NCBI RefSeq assembly: GCF_020217005.1
Contig: NZ_JAIWOI010000318.1
Coordinates: 1 to 10,000 of the forward strand
Length of the DNA: 10,000 nt
DNA from: Rheinheimera sp.
Lineage (GTDB): Bacteria > Pseudomonadota > Gammaproteobacteria > Enterobacterales > Alteromonadaceae
Direction of reading: 5' to 3'
The notes below the pieces were generated by a model. That model saw only the letters and a list, made by a program, of their open reading frames with translations, did no database searches and was not told where the DNA came from. Positions 1-5,679 of this stretch are shown in pieces. Positions within the stretch are counted from its first letter, which is position 1; every line of letters begins with the position of its first letter. The position numbers were made by a program, and so were the translations under genes.

Positions 1-1605
1 GGCATTGGGGTGGCGTAAATCGTATAAAAACTCTGACAAGGCCTGATAACGTTTATTCGGGTCGGGTTGCAGGGCTTTTTCTAAGGTTAAATCCAGCCAG
101 ACCGGCAGTTCGCTGTCTTTACTGAGCACTGACTGATAACGCAATTTTTTCTGGGCTTTGATGCTTTTTCCACGAGCGACATCAGCGTCATAAGGATAAC
201 GGCCTGATAATAACTGGTAGGTCAGTACAGCCAGTGAATACAAGTCTGACCGCTCTGTGCCAGCCAGACCTAAAAAATACTCGGGTGCCGTATACAAAGC
301 TGTGCCGGGAATATCCCCGGCCACTTCGTCATCTGTTTGCAATCCAGCCAGTCGGGCTGCGCCAAAGTCGATAATTTTCACTATGCCCTGGGCGTTGATT
401 ATCAGGTTGTCGGGTCTGATGTCCTGATGCAGAATTTCGCAGCGGTGCAGTGCCTGCAAGCCTTTGCCCAGTTGTTCGATTATATCGCGCACTTGCTCCA
501 GCCTTGGCTTAGGATGGTCCAATTGCCACTGTTTTAGTGTCTGGCCTTCGACATAGTCAAACAGGGTGTAAAGCGCAGTGCGTGGCCTGTTGATGCTGGC
601 CGGGCGCACCACATGGTTACTCTGCACTCTTTTGGCTATCCATTCTTCGCGCATCAGCCGTTCCAGATAATCAGGCTGTTCAGCTAAGTCGATGGAGGGG
701 GCTTTGAGCACCAGTAACTGCTCTGTCGATTTGTCCTGCACCAGATAAACATGACTGCGGTTGCTTTGCTGTATAGCCCGGATCACCTGCAGACCATCCA
801 ACATATCGCCTTGTTGCAACAGAGGGGGTAAAGCTAAGTGTTGATCCAGACAAAGAGGTAGGTTGTTGTCTGCAGGCAAACCATCAATACGCACTAACTG
901 CAGCGTGATGTTATCGCTACTGCCAGCTACTAAGGCGATTTGGGTCAGTTGCTCGGCCAGCAAAGATAAATCTGATTCAGCTTCCAGCAGCTTACACAGC
1001 TGAGTGGCGGGTAAGGCATCAAATAAACCGTCTGTCGCTAGCAGAAACAAATCCCCCTGTTGCAGAGGCAGGCTTTGGTAATCGGGTTCTAAGACAGGGC
1101 CAGCGCCTAAAGCCTGGCTTAAATAACTACTGCTGCCGCGCCAAAGCTTATGATCTCGTGTCAATTGCTCCAGTTGCCTGTTACGCAGCAGATAAATCCG
1201 GCTGTCGCCGACATGGACTAAGTGCGCGTGGCGTTGCTTTAGGATTAAGGCACTGAAAGTACAGACATAACCTTTATCCGGATCTGAACTGAAAGGCCCT
1301 TTGCGATTTTGGGCATACAACCAGTTGTGGCAAGCTTTCAGCACCTGCAAGGCCGCATGTGGTACAGACCAGGCCTCGCTGGTGCAGTAGTAATCATCCA
1401 GAAAACTTTTTACTGCTGTTTCACTGGCAATCTGACTGACTGTGCTGGTGCTGATGCCATCGGCCACAGCCAGTACTATGCCTTTATTACTTAATTCAGG
1501 CTCTTTCGGCAGATAAGCGCCAAAGCAGTCCTGATTAAATGCTTTACGGCCAGCAACAGAATGCTGGCCCAAAGCGACTTGCAAAGATGTAGCTGACTGT
1601 ACCAT
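1..1605 (-). CDS. Bifunctional PP2C phosphatase / Ser-Thr protein kinase, partial (C-terminus beyond window)
   Basis: The frame is open for 535 codons from the ATG at 1605 to the left edge, so the 3' end is missing. Residues about 10-240 form a PP2C-type phosphatase: RKAFNQD (D26), ADGIS (D49-G50), GDSRIY (133-138), TDGLFD (D192) and SSDNIT (D231) give the metal-binding aspartates. Residues about 265-530 form a protein kinase: VLK (K301), HQDIRPDN (D395), DFG (413-415), APE (440-442). Two deviations are visible: the nucleotide-binding loop (QQSNRSHVYLV) lacks the usual glycines, and the catalytic-loop lysine is arginine (HQDIRPDN). The start codon overlaps the transporter stop (TGATG), implying one transcript and translational coupling. 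Such fused kinase-phosphatases are known by context from nitrate assimilation clusters, for example beside nirB/nasA in Pseudomonas. A role in regulating nitrite uptake or reduction is inferred; no substrate can be named. Family members often carry a C-terminal membrane helix, which would lie outside the window. Confidence 0.93.
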   Translation of the reverse strand, partial: MVQSATSLQVALGQHSVAGRKAFNQDCFGAYLPKEPELSNKGIVLAVADGISTSTVSQIASETAVKSFLDDYYCTSEAWSVPHAALQVLKACHNWLYAQNRKGPFSSDPDKGYVCTFSALILKQRHAHLVHVGDSRIYLLRNRQLEQLTRDHKLWRGSSSYLSQALGAGPVLEPDYQSLPLQQGDLFLLATDGLFDALPATQLCKLLEAESDLSLLAEQLTQIALVAGSSDNITLQLVRIDGLPADNNLPLCLDQHLALPPLLQQGDMLDGLQVIRAIQQSNRSHVYLVQDKSTEQLLVLKAPSIDLAEQPDYLERLMREEWIAKRVQSNHVVRPASINRPRTALYTLFDYVEGQTLKQWQLDHPKPRLEQVRDIIEQLGKGLQALHRCEILHQDIRPDNLIINAQGIVKIIDFGAARLAGLQTDDEVAGDIPGTALYTAPEYFLGLAGTERSDLYSLAVLTYQLLSGRYPYDADVARGKSIKAQKKLRYQSVLSKDSELPVWLDLTLEKALQPDPNKRYQALSEFLYDLRHPNA

Positions 1606-2459
1606 CAGGCTTTAGCCAGATTGGTTGCCGGGCTCTCAACTGGTTTCGAAGTCAATTGACGTTTTGGCGCCGTTTTATAGTGAGTGCTGTACAAAGTTAA
1701 GCCAGTAAAAGCTAATCCACCGACCAGATTACCCAAGGCAGTAGGGATTTCGTTCCAGATCAGATAATCCATAATGGAGAAATCGCCCCCCATCATCATG
1801 GCAAAAGGGAACAAAAACATATTGACCACTGAGTGCTCAAAACCCATAAAAAAGAACAACATAATAGGCATCCACATGGCCATCACCTTGCCGCTGACAT
1901 GAGTGGAAATCATAGCGCCCACCACACCCATAGACACCATCCAGTTACATAACATGCCACGCAGGAATATGGTCATCCAGCCGGCCACTCCATGTTCGGC
2001 ATAACCTAAAGTTCGGGCTTCACCTACACCAGCCAGCTTTGTTCCAACAGGTCCGGCTTCGGTATGAAAACCCATGGTCAGTACAAAAGCCATCATGGCG
2101 GCCACTGTTAAAGCCCCGAGAAAGTTGCCGCTAAACACCAGGCCCCAGTTGCGTAATACACCTTGCACAGTCACGCCAGGGCGACGGTCCAGCAAGGCCA
2201 GAGGTGTTAACACAAAAACCCCTGTTAATAAGTCGAATCCCATCAGATACAACATAATAAAACCGACCGGGAACAGCATGGATCCTACTAAAAATGAACC
2301 GGTTTGCACCGCTACCGTCACCGCAAAAACTGCAGCCAAGGCAAGAATTGCACCCGCCATATAAGAGCGGATCAATGTGTCGCGGGTCGACATAAAAATT
2401 TTGGATTCGCCGGCGTCGACCATTTTGGTCACAAATTCGGCTGGAACTAAATAAGCCAT
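1605..2459 (-). CDS. Formate/nitrite transporter (FNT) family channel, probably nitrite (NirC-like)
   Basis: The product has 284 aa, the usual FNT length, with about six hydrophobic segments in an aquaporin-like arrangement. The first FNT signature region is MGFDLLTG (73-80), and the second is RGMLCNWMV (168-176). FEHSVVNMF carries H209, matching the central pore histidine of FocA/NirC. It should be an inner-membrane pentamer passing small anions. Nitrite rather than formate is inferred from the divergent NasR-like gene and the downstream kinase-phosphatase. The ATG at 2459 has a strong Shine-Dalgarno (AGAGGTGA at 2470-2463, minus strand) 3 nt upstream, counting to the end of the extended match. 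Expression is probably controlled by the sigma-54 promoter and the attenuator in its leader. It is the first gene of an operon continuing into the kinase-phosphatase and, presumably, further genes beyond position 1. Confidence 0.95.
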   Translation of the reverse strand: MAYLVPAEFVTKMVDAGESKIFMSTRDTLIRSYMAGAILALAAVFAVTVAVQTGSFLVGSMLFPVGFIMLYLMGFDLLTGVFVLTPLALLDRRPGVTVQGVLRNWGLVFSGNFLGALTVAAMMAFVLTMGFHTEAGPVGTKLAGVGEARTLGYAEHGVAGWMTIFLRGMLCNWMVSMGVVGAMISTHVSGKVMAMWMPIMLFFFMGFEHSVVNMFLFPFAMMMGGDFSIMDYLIWNEIPTALGNLVGGLAFTGLTLYSTHYKTAPKRQLTSKPVESPATNLAKA

Positions 2460-2510
2460 AGGTCACCTCTTCCTGTTGTTGCTGTTGGTTATCTCAGGCG
2501 CTGTTTTTAC

Positions 2511-2562
2511 AAAACAAAAAAGGCGTCCGGATCATTCTGTTGCCAGAAGATCACGGGACGCC
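2511..2562 (-). terminator. Leader intrinsic terminator (attenuator) before the FNT-kinase operon
   Basis: On the minus strand, GGCGTCC (2562-2556) pairs with GGACGCC (2528-2522). Inside it are GATC/GATC and TTCTG/CAGAA closed by a GCAA tetraloop, giving a nearly continuous helix of about 17 bp. TTTTTTGTTTT (2521-2511) follows at once. The hairpin lies between the sigma-54 promoter and the transporter start, about 50 nt before the ATG, so it should stop transcription before the operon unless it is prevented. Its 5' strand is shared with the small hexaloop hairpin at 2556-2569. Confidence 0.88.
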
Positions 2563-2598
2563 TTTGTCCTGAAGAAGTTAGGAGGTGATAACCACCTC
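2556..2598 (-). promoter_or_regulatory. Candidate ANTAR (NasR) antitermination element in the leader RNA
   Basis: Two hairpins sit just after the predicted transcript start. The first is GAGGTG-GTTAT-CACCTC (2598-2582). The second is GGAC-AAAGGC-GTCC (2569-2556), whose six-base loop has A at position 1 and G at position 4. That is the pattern described for ANTAR-binding hexaloops. The 3' part of the second hairpin (GGC plus GTCC) is the 5' strand of the terminator, so the two cannot form together; this is the known ANTAR mechanism. The first hairpin has a five-base loop without the A1/G4 pattern, which is a departure from the standard dual hexaloop motif. Assignment to the divergent NasR-like protein is inferred from neighbourhood. 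Confidence 0.68.
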
Positions 2599-2612
2599 TG
2601 CCTTGTACACAG

Positions 2613-2628
2613 AGCAACTTTAATGCCA
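2613..2628 (-). promoter_or_regulatory. Sigma-54 (-24/-12) promoter of the FNT-kinase operon
   Basis: The minus strand reads TGGCATTAAAGTTGCT. It has the -24 GG and -12 GC elements with the exact sigma-54 spacing (TGGC, then 7 bases, then TTGC) and matches the consensus TGGCAC-N5-TTGCW at nearly all fixed bases. The predicted start is near 2602 (G), giving a leader of about 140 nt that begins just ahead of the antitermination hairpins. Control of nitrate-assimilation operons by NtrC and sigma-54 together with NasR is known from Klebsiella nasF. Confidence 0.85.
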
Positions 2629-2714
2629 GCAGATGCTTTTATATCAACACATTGAATTTACTTAGTTTTCGCAAATAGCTGTTTTGGGCGACCTTGATTT
2701 AACGTGCTATTGTT

Positions 2715-2729
2715 GTGCATTTTCTGCAC
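2715..2729. promoter_or_regulatory. Perfect dyad GTGCA-N5-TGCAC upstream of the sigma-54 promoter
   Basis: GTGCA (2715-2719) and TGCAC (2725-2729) are perfect inverted repeats separated by TTTTC. The centre is about 120 bp upstream of the predicted sigma-54 start, the range where activators of this promoter class bind. The half-sites are in the opposite order from the usual NtrC site (TGCAC...GTGCA), so I do not call it an NtrC box. The regulator is unknown. Confidence 0.35.
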
Positions 2730-2778
2730 TGTTAAGGGGCGTTGCTGCGTAGTGCTGGCCGGCGCAAGGAGGCCAAAT

Positions 2779-2809
2779 TTGCTGACAAACCAGCAATAAT
2801 GCTGTTTTG
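2779..2809. repeat. Alternating TGCTG/CAGCA inverted repeats in the nasR upstream region
   Basis: TTGCTG (2779-2784) and CAGCAA (2791-2796) form a perfect 6-6-6 dyad. CAGCA (2791-2795) also forms a perfect dyad with TGCTG a few bases on (spacer ATAA). The middle element could therefore pair with either side. The group lies about 70-100 bp before the nasR start and may be an operator or a leader structure of nasR. No protein can be assigned, and short GC-skewed repeats of this kind can arise by chance. Confidence 0.3.
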
Positions 2810-2876
2810 CGGCTTGTCTGCAGAGCGTGGAATAAGCATTGCTAGGGTAAGGGATATCAGCAACCCGGGGCGACCT

Positions 2877-4160
2877 ATGAATCATCCGACAGCTCAGTTT
2901 CTGCTGGCCGCCAAACAGGCTGAAATCAAAGCGCTGCAACAACTTTCGGTGAACTGTTTGTTGGTGACCAGCATTAGTGAGTTGGTGCATCAGTTACAGC
3001 GCGAGCGTGGCATCAGCAATATTTTTTTGGCCTCTGGCTGCGAAGTCTTTGTGCAGCAGCGTCAGCAGCAGTTATTACAAAGTACAAAAGCAGAACAACA
3101 AGTACGCAACCAATTAACGACTCAGTACCTGCAAGCCAGCGAACCTTGTCACAGCAGTCGTTTGTTAAGTGGTGTATGTCTGGCGTTGCAGGGCATGGAC
3201 CATCTGGCTGAGTTACGTGAGCAGGTGGGCAAACAACAGTGCACGCCATTGCAGTCCACTGAAGCCTACAGCAGATTAATAGCAGCCTGGTTGGCTGTGG
3301 TGCTGGAGTCGGCCGATTTAGCTGGTGATGCGGCCATAACCCGCTTGCTGGTGGCGTTGTTTAACTTATTGCAAAGTAAAGAATATGCCGGGCAGGAACG
3401 AGCCTGGGGCGCTATGGGATTCGCTTCCGGGCAGTTAACCACAGAACTTGCTGAACGTTTGTCATTGTTGCAACAAGCACAGCAACACAGTTCGGCTGTG
3501 TTTCTGGAGTTTGCCACTCTGTCGCAACAGCAGCAATGGCAGAAGCTGGAACAAGCCACTGCCGCTCTGCAGCTGCGTCAGTTGCGAACTATGATCCAGC
3601 AGTTAGCTGGTACTGCTGTCCCTGTGCCTGCTGTTAGTGATCTGTGGTACCAGTTTGCCACTGAACGTATGGACGCTATGCATCTATTGCAGGCGGAATT
3701 GACGGCCCAGTTGCAGCAATTAACTACTGAGACTGTCGAAGCTGCGCAGCAACAGTTGCAGCAGCATCATTCCAAACTGACTGAACTGGCTGAGTTAGCC
3801 GGGGGCCAGGGTTTGACCTTACTGATAGACCCCAGTATGCCGGGTTTATACGGAGCCTCTGTGCTGCCGCAACACATTGCCGCAGAACAAGCAGTGCAGG
3901 CTCCGAGTCGTTCTTTTTATCAGTTGTTGTCTGAGCAGGCGCAGCATATCCGTCAGATACACAGTGAATTGGCAGATGCCCGTCGTGCCATTAGCGAACA
4001 AAAGCTGACAGACCGCGCTAAGTTATTGTTAATGCAGTATAAACATTTAACTGAAGAGCAAGCCTACCGCCAGTTACAACAAAGTGCGATGAAGCAACAA
4101 TGCCGTATAGCCGAGGTGGCTGAAGCTGTCGTAAAAGCTCTGGTTGCTGTGAAGGTCTAG
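2877..4160 (+). CDS. nasR: NasR-like nitrate-sensing transcription antiterminator (NIT + ANTAR)
   Basis: The product has 427 aa, against about 390 for Klebsiella NasR. Residues about 25-275 resemble the all-helical NIT nitrate/nitrite sensor: QRERGIS (41-47), KEYAGQERA (168-176) and FATERMD (260-266) supply the conserved arginines expected around the ligand. Residues about 365-422 match an ANTAR RNA-binding domain (AKLLLMQYKHLTEEQAYRQL, then AMKQQCRIAEVAEAVV). There is no signal peptide, so it is cytoplasmic. ANTAR proteins bind paired leader hairpins and prevent intrinsic termination; the likely target is the leader at 2511-2602 of the divergent transporter operon. I chose the ATG at 2877 because the NIT domain begins soon after it, and a GGGG stretch lies 6 nt upstream (weak ribosome site). 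The frame is open upstream to a TTG at 2742, but that extension lacks family character. The protein is very rich in glutamine, and its stop lies 2 bp from the convergent gene. Confidence 0.88.
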   Translation: MNHPTAQFLLAAKQAEIKALQQLSVNCLLVTSISELVHQLQRERGISNIFLASGCEVFVQQRQQQLLQSTKAEQQVRNQLTTQYLQASEPCHSSRLLSGVCLALQGMDHLAELREQVGKQQCTPLQSTEAYSRLIAAWLAVVLESADLAGDAAITRLLVALFNLLQSKEYAGQERAWGAMGFASGQLTTELAERLSLLQQAQQHSSAVFLEFATLSQQQQWQKLEQATAALQLRQLRTMIQQLAGTAVPVPAVSDLWYQFATERMDAMHLLQAELTAQLQQLTTETVEAAQQQLQQHHSKLTELAELAGGQGLTLLIDPSMPGLYGASVLPQHIAAEQAVQAPSRSFYQLLSEQAQHIRQIHSELADARRAISEQKLTDRAKLLLMQYKHLTEEQAYRQLQQSAMKQQCRIAEVAEAVVKALVAVKV

Positions 4161-4162
4161 TT

Positions 4163-5041
4163 TTAGTAGCCCTGCTGAGGGTCAAACCACAACACTTTAT
4201 TTTGCACAGGTGTTTCCGCCGGAAGTATAGGGTTGTTCAGTGGAATGACAGTTCTGGATTTTAAGTCGGCTTGTTGTAAGGCGCTGCTGAAATGTTGCAA
4301 AAACAGCTGCTGCATACTGCCATCTTCAATAGCTCTTAACAGTCCAATTTCTATCGCATTGGCCAGTTCTATATTATTTTTTCGCACAAAAAAATACAAA
4401 GCCGCCGGGTAATGTAATACCCACTTCGGCGCTACAGTTAGCGACATGCCGGATTTTTGCTGCAGTTCGGGCCATATTTCTGTGACTGAACGGGGGAAGT
4501 GATCGATGCGTTTTGCCTGCAGCATTTTGAACATGCCGTCAAAGTCGCCGCTGCCTAAAACCCTAAACTGATTGGCTTTTAAAATAGGATAATCCGGCCA
4601 GTCACTACCTTGCACTGAAAGGCTGGTTTTTAGCTGCTTTTCATCCAACTGTTTAATTTTTTCTTCATTGTCCTGATGGATCAGCAATAAACGCCAGCCT
4701 ATTAAACCTCTGTCTATCGGAATGCGAATGGGGCGTAGCTCTTGCTCCCGCTCTGGTGACGTCATGGTCCAGACCACATCCAGACCATTGCTCGAACCCA
4801 ACTGACGTAAGGTCCTGTGCTGCGACATCACTTGTCCGCTAGGCACCAGTTGATAATCAGTACCTGATTTTTCTATCGCCAAATGTAATAAAGCAATTGG
4901 ATAACTGCCACGGGCGTCACCCAACATCGACATTGGCCAGGAATAGATCACTTGTTGCTGCTGTGCGCTGCAGCAAAGGGGAGAAAACATCAATAAAACA
5001 CAGGCAAACAGAGCATAAAGGCGGTTCGTCATCACAGACAT
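4163..5041 (-). CDS. Periplasmic solute-binding-protein-like (family 3) exported protein
   Basis: This is a 292-aa protein with an N-terminal signal peptide (NRLYALFACVLLMFSPLCCSA, cleavage probably after A26). The following sequence resembles extracellular solute-binding proteins of family 3: an early beta-strand (VIYSWPM), DVVWTMTSPEREQELRPIRIPI, and a late helix pair (ANAIEIGLLRAIEDGSMQQLF) typical of this fold's C-terminal lobe. The ligand is unknown. No permease or ATPase gene is adjacent, so it may be an orphan binding protein or sensor-like protein rather than part of an ABC importer. The ATG at 5041 is preferred because GGAG lies 8 nt upstream; a GTG at 5050 in the same frame is too close to that site. 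It converges on nasR with 2 bp between the stop codons and no clear terminator between them. Confidence 0.8.
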   Translation of the reverse strand: MSVMTNRLYALFACVLLMFSPLCCSAQQQQVIYSWPMSMLGDARGSYPIALLHLAIEKSGTDYQLVPSGQVMSQHRTLRQLGSSNGLDVVWTMTSPEREQELRPIRIPIDRGLIGWRLLLIHQDNEEKIKQLDEKQLKTSLSVQGSDWPDYPILKANQFRVLGSGDFDGMFKMLQAKRIDHFPRSVTEIWPELQQKSGMSLTVAPKWVLHYPAALYFFVRKNNIELANAIEIGLLRAIEDGSMQQLFLQHFSSALQQADLKSRTVIPLNNPILPAETPVQNKVLWFDPQQGY

Positions 5042-5194
5042 TGCATGCACTCCGTGGCGTTGTTTCAGAAACTATAGAACATTTCTGTCACCAGATTAGG
5101 GTACCGTCTTATTATGCTGTTATTTCGTCTGTTGTTTGCAGTGATACTCGTCGTCTTGGAAGCGGCTGCTTGGTTTGCCAGGCATGTCGCCTCG

Positions 5195-5224
5195 CTGCAA
5201 CTTCAGCTGTCTTGGGTATATAAT
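5195..5224 (+). promoter_or_regulatory. Sigma-70-type promoter for the FKBP gene
   Basis: A perfect -10 TATAAT (5219-5224) is preceded by CTGCAA (5195-5200, 3 of 6 matches to TTGACA) with an 18-bp spacer. The start would be near 5231, about 24 nt before the ATG at 5255. The -10 match is strong and the -35 weak. Confidence 0.5.
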
Positions 5225-5254
5225 CTCCGGCAAAACAGGGTGACAGGTGAAGTG

Positions 5255-5596
5255 ATGACGGACGAGTTAAAAATTGAAGATGTGGTGCCTGGCGAAGGTA
5301 AAGCCGCTGAACGTGGCGCTTTGATCACGGCGCATTACCGAGGTTGGCTGGAAGATGGTACAGAGTTCGATTCGTCACATAAGCGTGGCGAAGCTTTTCA
5401 GTGCATTTTAAGCAACAATCGTGTGATTCAGGGCTGGATTTTAGGTCTGAAGGGCATGAAAGTCGGTGGCAGACGTAAATTATGGGTACCAGCTCATTTG
5501 GCTTATGGCGAGCGCCAGATTGGCAGCATGATACCGCCGAATTCGAATCTGATGTTTGAGATAGAACTTTTGGAAGTATTGACCAGGGATGACTGA
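5255..5596 (+). CDS. FKBP-type peptidyl-prolyl cis-trans isomerase, single domain
   Basis: The product has 113 aa, the size of a stand-alone FKBP12-like domain. The active-site residues known from FKBP12 are all present: Y28, F38-D39, F48, V57-I58, W61, Y84 and F101, within the motifs GWLEDGTEFDSS, VIQGWILGLKGM and LAYGE. It should catalyse prolyl isomerisation during protein folding, in the cytoplasm since this form has no signal peptide. The start at 5255 follows AGGTGA (5245-5250) and a TATAAT promoter. The frame also stays open upstream to an ATG at 5114, which would add 47 mostly hydrophobic residues and a possible membrane anchor. The promoter position argues against that longer form. 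The TonB receptor starts about 80 bp downstream with its own promoter. Confidence 0.9.
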   Translation: MTDELKIEDVVPGEGKAAERGALITAHYRGWLEDGTEFDSSHKRGEAFQCILSNNRVIQGWILGLKGMKVGGRRKLWVPAHLAYGERQIGSMIPPNSNLMFEIELLEVLTRDD

Positions 5597-5624
5597 CGGC
5601 TGGTTGTTGTTTATCTAAATCTAG

Positions 5625-5652
5625 TTGATAACAATTCGTATTAGTGTATTAT
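5625..5652 (+). promoter_or_regulatory. Promoter of the TonB receptor gene with an overlapping Fur box
   Basis: TTGATA (5625-5630) and TATTAT (5647-5652) are separated by 16 bp, a good sigma-70 promoter. TGATAACAATTCGTATT (5626-5642) matches the Fur consensus core TGATAATAATTATCATT at 13 of 17 positions and covers the -35 and spacer. Iron-bound Fur would therefore block RNA polymerase. Iron repression is inferred from this site and from the receptor family. Confidence 0.65.
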
Positions 5653-5679
5653 TCGCCCAGATTTGTTTTGGGGGTAATC

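Noticed and set aside
2131-2466. Open frame of 111 codons on the minus strand within the transporter gene
   Set aside because: It lies in another frame of the FNT gene on the same strand and has no ribosome site or family resemblance; a shadow frame.
2715-2729. NtrC box
   Set aside because: The dyad is GTGCA...TGCAC, the reverse of the NtrC order TGCAC...GTGCA.
2742-2876. In-frame upstream extension of nasR from a TTG
   Set aside because: It adds 45 residues unlike the NIT family and covers the likely nasR control region. The ATG at 2877 fits the domain start.
4170-4181. Small hairpin CCCT-GCTG-AGGG just after the nasR stop
   Set aside because: Only 4 bp and no T-run on either side, so it is not supported as a terminator.
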